The notes beneath the pieces were generated by a model, which made no database searches, was not told the origin of the DNA, and saw only the letters and a program-made list of their open reading frames with translations. This document shows, piece after piece, positions 46,430 through 58,900 of a stretch of 64,000 nt of DNA (position 1 is the stretch's first letter; the number at the start of each line of letters is the position of its first letter). The DNA is from Miscanthus floridulus (Eukaryota > Streptophyta > Magnoliopsida > Poales > Poaceae), in contig NC_089597.1 in the NCBI RefSeq assembly GCF_019320115.1, positions 124,335,485-124,399,484 on the forward strand. Direction: 5' to 3'. A program made the position numbers and the translations under genes.

Positions 46430-48576
46430 TAGATGCGTCGCTTGTAGCGGAGTATCCCATTAATCAGTGAGAAATGCGGCAGAGTCAGGGTTGATGGCCA
46501 ACTAAGTCAACAGCTTCTCTGCCTGAGGATTCCCAGAATAAAAATTCACCACTTTAGACAGCCACTGCGGAGATGCAGAAGATATAGTCATGAGTGACTC
46601 CTCAAGATCACGGCGGGAAAGAGCATCTGCCACTGTGTTATCTGCACCCTTCTTGTAGATGATATTATAGTTCAACCCGAGCAGCTTGGTATATACTTTT
46701 TGCTGCCAAATAGTGTTGAGTCATTGTTCATTCAAATGGGTTGAACTTTGATGGCCAGTATGTATGAAAAATTCCCCTTGAAGCAAGTAATGGCGCTAGT
46801 GCTCAACTGCAAGGAGGATCGCCAGGTATTCTTTTTCATATGCAGAAAGGCCACGGTTGCGAGGACAGAGTGCCTTACTGATAAACACAAGAGGGTGGCC
46901 ATTTTGATGGAGCACGGCACCAATGCCCACTCTGCCTGCATCAGTGTCAATATGGAAGGCTTGAGAGAAATCGGGCAGAGCCAAAACTAGAGCTGAACTT
47001 AGTGCTAGCCGTAGAGCAGAGAAGGCGGACTGCTGGGAAGGAGTCCAGACAAACGGAACATCTTTCTTCAATAACTGAGTCAATGGATGAGCGATGACTC
47101 CAAAATTATGCACAAACTTGCAATACCGGCTAAGCCTAGAAATCCACGAAGTTGCTGAGTGATAGTTGGAACTGGCTTGAATTGCTTGCACTTTGGTTGG
47201 GTCGGTTGAGACACCCTCCGAACTCAGCACATGGCCCAAATATGTGATTGAACACTGGGCAAATGAACATTTGGACAGTTTGAGCTTCCACTGGTCCCTA
47301 CGCAGCCACGACAGGACTTGGTTCACATGATCGAGATGTTCTTCCAAAGAATTGTTGTACACCAAGATGTCATCAAAGAATACAATCATGAACTTGCGAA
47401 GGCCTGGTGCCAGGGTATAGTTCATGGCGCCTTGGAATGATCCTAGAGCTCCAGTCAACCCAAAGGCCATAACACGAAACTCATAATGGCTGGAATGAGT
47501 TTGGAAGGCTGTCTTGTGCTCATCCCCATGTTGCAGCAGTATTTAGGGAAACCCAGCCCGCAAATCCAGCTTGGAAAACCAGCTGGCCTGATGCAACTCA
47601 TCCAGCAGTTGGTCAATGACAGCAAGGTTTTTATTTTCAGAAATTAAAATTTATCGGGGGCCACAGATAAAGAGGATAAACAGGATATATCGGAATTATT
47701 GGACCAAATTCAAATAAAATTTGATTTTAATTTAAATAAATTTAAACAAAATTTGTACGAAAAAGATAGATATTTTCTTATCGGCACCTACGGATAAAAA
47801 TGATATATCGAAAATATCAGGAGATTTCGGCCGATAAAGGAAACCATGAATGACAGGAACTGGATATTTGGACTTGACAGTAAGGGAGTTCAGCTTCCTG
47901 AAATCGACACAAAATCGATAAGAGTTGTCCTTCTTCTTCACTAACAGCACAGGCGAGGAGAAAAGGCTTGTACTCGGCTGGATGAGACCCTGAGTTAGCA
48001 TATCCTCGACCTGGTGCTCGATTTCATCCTTCAGAGCGGGCGGGTAACAGTATGGACGGATATAAAACGGTTGAGCCCCAGGCAAGAGAGGAATAGCATG
48101 GTTACATGCTCTAGATGGGGGAAGTGAATCCGGTTGCTGAAAGAGATCACTGAATTGCTCCAACAATGTTTGCACTTCGACTGGTAAGCTATCAGGGACA
48201 TAATCAGGTGGCAGTTGATCCACGGTACAGACTTGCAATAACAGCTCTGCCGGTGAGTTAGCCAATTCTCCTTTCAACACAACAGAATGACCCTCATATG
48301 GTATGCTGAGCCACTTGTGCTTTCAGTGAACGTGCACTGGGCTGAAAGATTCTAGCCAGTCCATACCGATGATCATGTCAAATGCAGCCAATGGTAGAAC
48401 ATGAAGATCAGATGTAAAGAAATACTAAACAATTGACCATGGCACACCGAGCAATGTTGCAGAACTGGCCAAAGTACTGCCACCAGCAATACGGACAGTA
48501 CTAGGGTTGGCCTGAACAGTGATATTCTGTAGACGAGCTGCCACTGATTCACTGAGGAAAGAAGAGGAGCTCCCAG
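46430..48576 (-). pseudogene. Element C protease, RT and RNase H (broken, MITE inside)
   Basis: Reading on -: the protease begins in the segment right of element D (LTILLGSG) and continues here as SSSSFLSE; the catalytic DSG is GSG. RT shows IEHQVEDMLTQGLIQPSTSL, VLLVKKKDNSYRFCVDFRKL, then the MITE at 47623-47848, then FSKLDLRAGF, a stop where HQ is expected, MAFGLTGALGSFQGAMN and IVFFDDILVYN. RNase H has HIDTDAGRVGIGAVL and a W-to-stop change after LLAVEH. Further stops follow in the IYKKGADNTVADALSRR region and before the junction with element A. Confidence 0.88.
47623..47848. mobile_element. hAT-type MITE (226 bp) in element C RT, TSD AATGACAG
   Basis: AATGACAG flanks it at 47615-47622 and 47849-47856. 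The ends are CAAGGTTT and CATGGTTT (inverse). The interior is AT-rich with TATCGG/CCGATA words (for example GGATATATCGG and GGCCGATAAAGG). It has no coding capacity. Removing it with one TSD rejoins the RT frame VPVI-QLLDEL. Confidence 0.88.
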
Positions 48577-49068
48577 TGTTGGATTGATCTCCCAGCCAAT
48601 AAGCCCAATGGCCTATTGGGCCTTGGTCACACGCCCTGATCGGGGGCGCCCAACCCTACATGGTTGGTGGGCCCCCGTCGCACTGCGCTATATAAAGTGG
48701 TGGGGGCCGATGGCTCAAGGTACGAGGTTCACCGTGAGCCAATCCGCGCCACCAACAAACCCTAAGTCTGATCTAGCAAGAGTGCGCAACCAGCGACGGG
48801 AAGACGCCACCGTCATCACCGTCGGACTCACTGCACCCACCATGTTGTCGGACTTCACCGACTCTTCCCCAACCATCGCTGCCCGTGCGCAGACTGCATC
48901 AGCGAACCCGATGGAGGCCTCTAGATCTATTCATTCCATGGTGTCAGGTCGTAAGATCTAAACTACCCCTCTCTATTTTTCTCTGGTAGTACTAGAACTA
49001 GTTCTAGGTCTTTGATCTATCATGCACCCCGACTAGATCCCTACCTAGACGATCCGAATAGAATAACA
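48577..49068 (+). repeat. 5' LTR of element D (492 bp)
   Basis: It runs TGTTGGATTG to CCGAATAGAATAACA. A TATA-like CTATATAAAG lies at about 48689-48698. Confidence 0.95.
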
Positions 49069-50476
49069 ATGGTACCAGAGATTGTTTTCTAGGGTTTTGA
49101 TCTAGAACAGGTGAACCATTTAGAAAGAGAAAGAAGTAGATAGATTCAAATTTGGATTTGGATGAAAGAACTCTAACCCTAACCCTAGATCGGGTTCGGG
49201 TTCGGGGAAAAGTGAAATCCAATGCGGATCTAAAAGAAGAAGGGGGCTTCGGCCGACAAAGGGCTCGGTTGAACGGATCTGAGAAAAGAATAAGGTTCGG
49301 ATGAACCCTAACCCTAACTGGGTTAAAGAAGCATGGCTCGTGTTCATGTCAAAACTAAAACTCAAACCCATGGAGAAATCACGGGAAGATGAACAGTGAA
49401 ATCCCAATCCCTAACCCTAACCCTAATCGAGAAATCGGATGAAATCCAAGCACAAGAACAAAAGAAACCGAAAGGGGAAGAGGGGAAAGGGGTGGCTTAC
49501 CTCGTCGTCGTGTACGCCGGCGCACGGGGAAAAGAAAGGGCCGGCCGAGGGTGAACTGCTCCTCGGAATAGGCCACAGGGGCGCCGCGGCCAGGCCGCTC
49601 GATGGTTGCGCGCTCACCCGCTGGGGAGCGCGCACGTCGGCGAGGGGGCCGGCGACGGCGCCGGGGGCTCGCTGCTCGCTCTCGCCGTCGAAGCTCGTCA
49701 CTCGGTGCTACGGTACTGAGGAGAGAAGAGAGAGCTGTGAGGCGAAGAGAGAGAGAGAGCGAATGAGAATGAAACTAGGGTTTCTGATCGGGGCGGCCGC
49801 GACGGGTTTTTAATCATCCGAACTCACCGCTCGGCCGTCGGATCTGAACAGACGGCTCAGATCGAATGGACCAGTGTCGCGGCCCAGGCAGGATAGAGCG
49901 CGAGGCCGAAATCCCAGCCCAGGCCCAGGTTGTGGCCTGGGCGCGGGGGAGCGCGTAGGAAGGCGCCTGTAGCCGTGGGCCGTGGGTCGTTTGCGCTGCT
50001 ATGGGCCGAAATGGCCGAACACAGTGAAATTGAATTCGTTTTATTTTTTTAGAAATTTTGATACATATTTGATGAATTACAATGTCCAACTCTGCACAAT
50101 TTTGATCCAACGACAATTTTGTTTAGAAGTTTCTGGAAAAATAATATTGAGAATATTTACGTTTTCCGCTGCGTATGTAAAGATGTAATTTTCATTATTA
50201 AATTTGAACCAATGGGAGAATTTAATTTTTGAAAAAATAGATATGTTTAATTGATTATAATATTGTTATTATTCTAACCAACGTTGATTAATGGCAATAT
50301 TATGATATTTTTTCTTACATCAATTCTATTTTCTGCCCAACAGTGATATAGAATTAATGTAGAGAACAATTGTATGTTTTAATTTTGACCAACGTTGAAC
50401 TAAGGCATGCAATTGTTGTTGTTATTATTTGTGTTCTCACACTATTTGAATTGTGTTTTCAGGAGGATACAACTTG
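49069..50476 (+). other. Leader of element D: primer site, CCCTAA motifs, AT-rich repeats
   Basis: TGGTACCAGAG at 49070-49080 is one base off the initiator-tRNA-Met primer site. Three short runs of CCCTAA units lie at 49173-49186, 49304-49318 and 49409-49426. 50095-50450 has several imperfect copies of a CCAACGTTGA-AATGGCAAT-like word. The stretch ends TTGTGTTTTCAG just before gag, which resembles a splice acceptor. Confidence 0.7.
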
Positions 50477-53400
50477 ATGAGTTGTATCAAAGAGATCCCC
50501 ACTCTAAAAGGGGATAACTACATTGAATGGAAGAAAAAGATCGACTTGGCCTTCATATTGGCTGAGGTGGACTGGGTAGTCACCACACCATGTCCCAAAG
50601 AACCTATGGCACCGGTGAGGGAGACAGATGAGACTGATGCTGCATGGCAGAACAGAGAGCGGGACTTTGCTCCCGTAAAGATGTCTTTTCACCTTGAACA
50701 TAGAAAGTGAGTCACAGCCAATAAGAAATGTTTGGCTATGATAAAGAATACAATTAAGCCTGCAATAGTAGGCTCAATTCCAGACTGTGACATGGTCACA
50801 GAGTACCTAGAAAGAATAAAGAGTCAGTTCACTGGCTCTTCAAAGACATATGCAACCCAGCTGATCAAGCAGCTGGTCACAGAAAGGTACTCTGGTGGTG
50901 GCTGTGGCATTAGAGAGCACATACTGAGAATGAGCAATTTGGCATCTAAGCTCAAACCAATGGATTTGGCACTCAAGGATGAGTTTCTTATTCATTTGAT
51001 TTTTGCTTCTTTGCCAAAAGAATTTGACACCTTTGTTGTTAATTACAACATACAGCCCGAGAAATGGGATTTAGAAAAGCTCATAGCCATGTGTGTGCAG
51101 GAGGAGGAAAGAATAAAAGTTTCATAGGGTGGTACTGTCAACTACCTAAAAGATAAGAAAAAGAACTATAATAATAGCTCTTCCTCCAAGTCATCTGGAA
51201 ATGGTCCCATGCAACAGTCTTAGAGCAAGCAATTCCCAGTGGATAAAGACCAGTGTCTCTACTGTAAGAAGATGGGACATTATAAGAAGAATTGTCCTGA
51301 TTTCCTAAAGATAATTATGAAAAATAAGGGTGAGAACATTATTACGTTCGTAAATGAATCCTTGTATGTCAAGTTTTCAAAATCTACTTGGTGGATTGAT
51401 TCAGGTGCAACTATTCATGTTGCTAATTCATTACAGGGATTCCGTTCGATGAGAACTTTGCAAAGAAGCGAAAGTTTCATTAAAGTCGCAAATGGAGTAC
51501 AAGCAGATGTTGAGGCCGTTGGCGATCTTCCGCTAGAGCTTGCTGATGGCTTCATACTTTTTCTTAGAGATATTCTTTATGTACCTTCTTTGCAAAGAAA
51601 CTTGATTAGTGTATCAAAGTTGGACCATGATGGTTATGATTGCCATTTTGGAAATGGCAAATGTCAGATATTGTTTAATAATAGATGTATTGGTCTTGCC
51701 TTCTGACAAGACGAGCTTTATTTGTTATCACTTCATGAAAATGTGAATTCCGTATGTGATTTGAATGAGAATGTATCCTCATCGAACAATGGAAATAGAA
51801 AACGAAAGAGAGCTCATGATGCATTGTTGAAATTATGGCACTGTCGTTTAGGCCATATTTCGAGGGGGAGAATAGAAAGACTAGTTAAGAATGATATTCT
51901 TCCTCCATTAGAGCTCTCAGATTTAAAACAATGTAGAGATTGCATAAAAGGAAAGTATGTAAAGAAAATTAAGAAAGATGCCAAACGAAGCGCAGGAATT
52001 CTATAGATTATTCACACATATATCTGTGGTCCCTTTCCTATAAAGAGTGTGGATGGTTTTGATTCATTCATAACATTCACAGATGATTACTCCCGTTATA
52101 GCTATATTTATCCAATCAAAGAAAGAACAGAAGCATTGGACAAATTTAAGATATTTAAGGCGGAAGTTGAAAACCAACACAATTTGAAGATAAAGATAGT
52201 CAGGTCTGACCATGGTGGGGAGTACTACGGTCAGCATACCCCATATGGCCAAGTTCCTGGACCTTTTGCAAGGTTTTTACAGGAGAATGACATAGTAGCC
52301 CAGTATTCCACACCGGGCGAACCTCAGCAGAATGGAGTAGTTGAAAGGCGCAATCGTACCCTGATGGATATGGTGCGTAGTATGATAAGTTACTCCACTT
52401 TACCGATGAGTCTGTGGATGGAGGCGTTAAAAACCACCATTCATATTCTCAATAGAGTACCAAGTAAGTCGGTGCCCAAAACACCGTATGAGTTGTGGAC
52501 AGGAAGAGTACCCTCACTTAACCATTTGCATATGTGGGGGAGCCCTGCTGAGGCTAAAGTTTTTAACCCAAACATTGGGAAGTTAGATCCCAAAATAGTG
52601 AGTTGTCATTTCATTGGCTACCCAGAAAAGTCAAAAGGTTTTCGTTTCTACTATCCAGATAGACATACAAAGTTTGTGGAAACGAGACACGCTGTCTTCC
52701 TAGAGGATGAAATGATGAGGGGGAGCATGATAGCTCGAGAAATTGACCTTGAAGAGAAGCGGGTGTATGCACCCACTCTGATAATTCATGAGCCATTTTT
52801 CTCACTACCTGCTGTTGCTGCACCGACAGTGCAAGACACTGTGGTGCCAGCACTTGTTGTTATTCCGCCTGTGGCAACAATGAATGATGATGAGGAACCT
52901 GTTCCTCAGGATCCTATAGAACCTATTGCCACACATGAGGGGGAGCAACAACAGCCTCAAACAGAAAATGTGCCAAATGAGGAGGCCCCTAGAAGGTCTC
53001 AAAGAGTTAGAAAATCAGCTATTCCTGCTGATTATGAAGTGTACAACACTGAGAAATTTTAAATGGAGGATGATCCCACCTCATTTGAAGAAGCCATGAA
53101 AAGTGATCATTCATCAAAGTGGCTTGAGGCCATGGAAGATGAAATGAAATCAATGAATGTAAATAAAGTTTGGGATTTGGAGATAATTCCTAAAGGAGCC
53201 AAAACAGTAGGCTGTAAATGGGTCTACAAAACAAAACTTGACTCTCAAGGGAATATAGAGAGATATAAAGCCCGACTTGTGGCAAAAGGCTTTACACAAA
53301 GAGAAGGGATTGATTACAATGAGACCTTTTCTCCAGTCTCATGTAAGGATTCCTTCAGAATCATAATGGCATTAGTGACACATTACGATTTAGAATTACA

Positions 53401-54452
53401 TCAGATGGATGTAAAGACGGCATTTCTCAACGGAGACTTAGAGGAAAATGTTTACATGGCACAACCGAAAGGTTTTGTCATGGAAGGAAAAGAATGATTG
53501 GGATGCCACCTAAAGAAATCCATTTATGGATTAAAACAAGCTTCAAGACAGTGGTACTTGAAGTTTGATCAGACAATAAAGAATTTTGGGTTTAAAGATA
53601 ATGTTGAGGACAATTGTGTCTACACAAAGTTTAAGAATGGGAAGTTTATCTTCCTTGTCCTGTATGTGGATGATATCTTACTTGCTAGTAGTGATGTCAG
53701 TCTACTACTGGAGACAAAGAAGTTTTTGTCCTTAAAATTTGATATGAAAGATCTTGGTGAAGCTTTGTTCGTTCTAGGGATCGAGATTCACCGAGATAGA
53801 AGAAAAGGGGTATTAGGACTATCACAAAAAGCATACATAGAAAAAGTCTTAAAGAAATTCAGTATGCACAAATGTAGTCCCTCACCTGCTCCTATAGTCA
53901 AGGGCGACAGATATGGGGATTTTCAATGCCCTAGGAACTAATATGAGATCGATCAAATGAAAGTGGTTCCATATGCTTCAGCTGTCGGAAGCTTGCAATA
54001 TGCTCAAGTGTGCACGCACCCTGACTTGGCATTTGTTACTGGGTTACTTGGCAGATTCTAGAGCAATCCTGGAATAGAACACTAGAAATTGGTAAAGAAA
54101 GTCTTGTGTTATTTGCAAGGAACGAAAGGCCTCATGATGACGTATAGAAGATCTGATTCACTCCATATAGTGGGATATTCAGATTCTGATTATGCGGGAG
54201 ATCAATAGACCACTGAAGTTATACTGCGATAATAATCTAGCAGTACAGTATGCTCACAACAATAGGTCAAGTGGTGCTGGCAAACACATTGACATAAAGT
54301 ATTATGTTGTGAATGATAGAGTCCGGGATCAAATAATAAGTCTTGAGCATATAAGTACCGAAAAGATGCTCGCGGATCCACTTACAAAAGGCTTACCACC
54401 CAACGTGTTTAGAGAACATGTAGCCGACATGGGTTTAAGAGAAAGCCTATGA
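50477..54452 (+). pseudogene. Element D gag-pol polyprotein (many stops, one deletion)
   Basis: It starts MSCIKEIPTLKGDNYIEWKK. The gag zinc knuckle is CLYCKKMGHYKKNC (about 51253). Protease: WWIDSGATIHV (DSG intact). Pre-integrase: LWHCRLGHISRGRIERL. Integrase: TFTDDYSRYSY, VRSDHGGEYYG and QQNGVVERRNRTLMDM, so D, D and E are all present. RT: HQMDVKTAFLNGDL and LYVDDILLAS. RNase H is shortened: DSDYAGDQ is followed by a stop and a jump to LKLYCDNNLAVQYAHN, so part of the domain is deleted near 54205. In-frame stops lie at about 50708, 51125, 51221, 51703, 52004, 53060, 53495, 53939 and 54059. It is dead without help from other copies. Confidence 0.93.
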
Positions 54453-54640
54453 TTCCTGGACTATAAAGGGCCCAAAAGTTAAAGTAACTATTTCAGATAA
54501 GAGACGTGCATTGTAGCTGTTAAATCTATCGGCGATTGACAGTGACGATGAAACATGCTCTATGCATCATCTGTGAAGAAATGAGTAAGGATAAAATGAT
54601 TGAAGTTTAAAGTTTAAAGATAAAAGTAATAGTATGAGAT

Positions 54641-54652
54641 CAAGGGGGAGAA
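54641..54652 (+). other. Polypurine tract of element D
   Basis: CAAGGGGGAGAA lies immediately before the TGTTGG start of the 3' LTR. Confidence 0.85.
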
Positions 54653-55144
54653 TGTTGGATTGATCTCCCAGCCAATAAGCCCAACGGCCTATTGGGCCTT
54701 GGTCACGCACCTTGATCGGGGGCGCCCAACCCTACATGGTTGGTGGGCCCCCGTCGCACTGCACTATATAAAGTGGTGGGGGCCGACGGCTCAAGGTACG
54801 AGGTTCACCGTGAGCCAATCCGCCCCACCAACAAACCCTAAGTCCGATCTAGCAAGGGTGCTCAGCCAACGACGGGAAGACGCCACCGTCATTACCATCG
54901 GCCTCACTACACCCACCGCATTGCCGGACTTCACCGACTCTTCCCCAACCATCGCTGCCTGTGCGCAGACTGCATCAACGAACCCGATGGAGGCCTCTGG
55001 ATCTACTCCTTCCGCGGTGTCAGGTCGTAAGATCTAAACTACCCCTCTCTGTTTTTCTCTGGTAGTACTAGAACTAGTTCTAGGTCTTTGATCTATCATG
55101 CACCCCGACTAGATCCCTACCTAGACGATCCGAATAGAATAACA
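54653..55144 (+). repeat. 3' LTR of element D (492 bp)
   Basis: It has the same length and ends as the 5' LTR; about 28 substitutions, mostly transitions. Confidence 0.95.
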
Positions 55145-55973
55145 CCCAGAACCCAATAATATAGTCAGTGAATGGCCTTGAACACAGCCTAAGAACCAAA
55201 CTGTGTGAGGAGCCGGTGTTCCAGTAACTGTACTAAGAGATATGGCCAAGAAAACATGTTGTTCTGCTGGTGTTGTTTCAGATGGCGTAGCATCATCGGC
55301 ATCATCAGGCAATAAGTTCCAGAGCACTTGGACTAAATGAAGCTGCACCTGAGGGCTGCATTTGTGGTCTTTGCTCCACTTATCCCCGCACTTGTAGCAG
55401 AGGCCCATGGCTCTCTGGTATGCCTTGACTGTGGACAGCTTGGCGTCGAGAGAAGCCGCACCCGGCGTCTCCGTCGCCGTAGGCACGGCTGGCTGCTTCT
55501 CATAGCGCGGAGGAGGAGGAGGTAGAGGCAACGCCGTCCTCGGCGCGAATTTGCCTGGTGTAGCCCAATCAGCCTAGTAAGGTGCGCGAACTGGCAGAGA
55601 AGTGGCCACCCCTTCCTGCACCAAAGCCATGGAAATCGCAGCATCCAAACTCTGGGGGTGAGAAACCAGAATAATAGCTTTGAGCTCGGTGCGAAGGCCA
55701 TCAATGAAACGCATGGTATAGAAGAGTAGGTCAGTGGTTGAGGAGTAGGCTTTGAGCTGATCAACTAGCTTGGTGAAATGCTCAACATACTCAGTGACAG
55801 TACTGGTTTGCTTAATTTGGAACAGCTGACGGATGAGAGCTTCGTGCTGGTCACGATCAAAGCGATCATGGAGCGCTTGACAGAGGGTTGTCCAAGTGGC
55901 TATGGCTAGGGTGTTGTCAATGGATTCGTACCAACACGCGGCATTGCCCTCTAGGTACATGGAAGAGACACCG
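55145..55973 (-). pseudogene. Element C gag C-terminal half and protease start
   Basis: Read on -, it begins VSSMYLEGNAACWYES (capsid-type helix), TEYVEHFTKLVDQLKAYSST and so on, then a TAC-TAG stop in a proline-rich linker, and then the zinc knuckle GLCYKCGDKWSKDHKC. VQLHLVQVL leads into the protease, which ends at LLGSG where element D is inserted. The family has LLDSG here, so the catalytic Asp is lost. Confidence 0.87.
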
Positions 55974-58900
55974 TGTAACACCCGTGTTTTTGCATCATAT
56001 TAAAATCCATTAAAAATTTGAACTTTTTAAAATTTTACAACAAATTAAAACCTTGATTAATTATTTTCACAAAACCGTTTTGAAAACATATTTCCAAAAC
56101 CCTGCATCAAAACTCACCATATGCATTTTGTGTGTCGCGTAGGATTTAGTTGTAGCATTAGGAATGACTTGTAGGAATAGGGGACCGTCGTGTATTTTAA
56201 ATTCATTGCCTGCACCTTGTTTGCCTGAGTGTTTGCGTGAATGCTTGTTTGGAATGCTTGATTGATTGATGGCGTGATTGTTTGCTTTTCTGGAATTTAT
56301 TTGGGGCACCAATATAACTCACCCTAATTTCTGACTCCATTTTCAAATCATTTAAAACCTTTCTTTTGGAGCACTATAAATTATAACTATATAATAATAC
56401 ATGATAGGAAATATGGCATAGTTACATTTTCGTAGATATTTAGAGCTACCTCTCAAATACAAATATATTTTGCTAACTAGGAATTCATAATTTCTCAATA
56501 ATTGGAAAGACACCGTGAATAATGCATCACATATCTTTTCTCGATCTACACCATCTAGCTATAATAGATATAGGAATGCATAGTTACATTTATGGGAATT
56601 AGAAAATAGAAAAAACATATCCTATGTACTATCCCTCTCCTGAATGGGCCTAGCCCAGCACCAGCCCCGGGCCCAACCCACCTTCTCTTCCCCTCACCCC
56701 TTCTCCTCTATTCCCTTCCGCTTGGGCCGTCGGCGCAGCCCACTCCTTCTCTCCTTTTCCCCTCTTCTTCTCTTCCCACCGGCCCAAACCGAGCACGCAG
56801 CCCAGCAGCCACCCTTCTCCTTTTCCCCTTCCCTTCTTTCACCGACAGGCGGACCCCGCCTATCATATCCTTCTTCTCCATGAGGTCAACTACCTCACTG
56901 TGTCCATGTCGTCGAGGCTGGCGACCCGCTATGCCACACCACCATGCCCAGCTATCGCCCTACCTCCCTGTCCTCGCTGACCCACTGTGCGCATGTCGCC
57001 GTAGCCCCCGATACCGCCCGGCCTTGCATTGACGCCGTGGGGGCTCCTTGTGGACGCTATAAGAGCGCGTGGGCACCGCGTGTAGACGCTGCTGCCACGG
57101 TCGAGCACGTGGAGCACGCCGCGAACCGCCTCTCCGCTGACCTCCTGTGACGATGTCGCTACTACCGGTGCAGGAACCGACCACCGTTGATGCCAGCTCA
57201 CGAGCAGCTCCATCCTACAGGCAAAATCGCCATGGCAGCTCTGTCCTACAGACAAAACCGAGAAGTATAATTTCTACTAGGAGGCCGGTGTAGGCAGTGG
57301 AAAATCAGGAGCTGATACGGGGGATGGATTTCTTCCGTATCCGGTTGGCGTGGATGCTATGTGATCTTCCACGTTAAGCTTTAGGTTTAGACCGTGTTCG
57401 AGCCACTGTTTTCTTGGCCGTATTCGAGCCATGTTTTCTTTGGTGATGATTTGGTATCATCACGTTTGGGGGGATTTGGTATCTTCTCGGTTTTGTGTTT
57501 CCAACCCCTTGAAAGCCGTAGTAGAGATTATCTCAAAATCTAGGTTAGTTTCTGAGCAGGTACAGGATCTCGTTAGGCCTGTCTAAGCCATGACGATGGT
57601 GTCGGACTGTGTCTATGGCAGAACCGCCTAATCTAATGCCCTCCCAAGAGTACTTGTCTTTCATTAGACACTAAGTACCCAAGAGACTGCACTTAATCGT
57701 GCTGTTCTATCGAGCACACCCCAAGGGAGAACTCGAAAATCCATATTTTTCCATCAGGATCATAAATGAGAGAATAAAGCTTACAACATTCTTAAGTCAT
57801 TTCTTACATCACTTTATTACAGTAACAGAATATTACCTCAATTTATTATAACAGTGGAATATAACAATGTTATTAGAGTTATAGAGAAAACAAAGATTAA
57901 TTAAATGACATGGTGGAGTATTAACATAGTGGACATTTATATATGAGAGATGCTAGCAGATTTTATATCTTTTCTTCTAAAAACCTTTAGTGAGGGTTAT
58001 AAATAAACACTATAGTCGTAGCGTGAAAGGAATCCTCTCTGAGCCCACCAAGAGGTTAACACACAAGAGTCAGGTGAAAGGAAAATAAAAGACTCTAAGG
58101 ATATGCAAGGCTTATTTGGCTTGTGGGTTATTGCATCTGCCGAAGCATTACTAAATGTGCGTCCTTATATTAAATTTTATTAGCAGTCATTATTAGTTCA
58201 TTAATTATCCATTCTATGTAAGCTCCTATGCTACTTTCAAGCAGGTGGTGAGCAATCAGAACCATTTTACCATCTTTCATATTCCAGTTCTTACTACGGT
58301 GCTAGACCATAGCCAAGTCGTACCGTCTCACAGAAATGGCAATTCATGAATCAATGTATCCCAGATGAGTACCCCCAAAATACACGTCCCATTTATACCC
58401 TAGGCACAAACAAGACCAACCCATTCTACTCCTGTCAAGGGGTCTAGGTCCCCGTCCAAACTTGGACTCCAAGCCCCCACACTTGAGACCCGGTCTCAAT
58501 ATGGTGCTTAGACGTTCACCTTTCCCTGCCTCCAATCAGTTGGTCCAGAAAGAGCTAAAACCCATGACAAGAGCGTAACGTTCCTTCCCGCTCCCATAAG
58601 CAAGTATGTGCTCATGATAATAAGTCTGTGACCTGACTACCATCCACAGTAACGAATGGTCCTCAATTGACACAGGCGGAACACATGCAATCCGAGCCTC
58701 GCTCGAATGCCTAACCATGTCTAGATCCAAAGTACCATTCCGTTCGATCTCTAATTATTATCCATATATATTCTATGTGATAGTAATATAATAACAACAA
58801 TAATATCTTTCCTATCTCTCGCGAGTGATAGGTAATCACTTGACTTCTACCGAATCCTATAGCATAGCAATCTACATGATCCTGATATACTAGTAGGACT

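Larger units (their letters stand above)
48577..55144 (+). mobile_element. Element D: full-structure Ty1/copia retrotransposon (6568 bp), TSD CCCAG
   Basis: CCCAG is at 48572-48576 and 55145-55149. The LTRs are 492 bp each and start TGTTGGATTGATC. The primer site follows the 5' LTR and a polypurine tract precedes the 3' LTR. The polyprotein on + is in copia order (integrase before RT) but has many stops. The LTRs differ at about 28 of 492 sites by my count. It is inserted in the protease of element C. Confidence 0.95.

Noticed and set aside
55967..55973. GACAC as the TSD of element E
   Set aside because: It would give ends that are not TG...CA. CACCG/CACTG gives canonical LTR ends and restores the gag frame exactly.
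56644..57255. Proline/serine-rich frames as a host gene
   Set aside because: They lie inside solo LTR E with matching ends and TSD, and are open on both strands.
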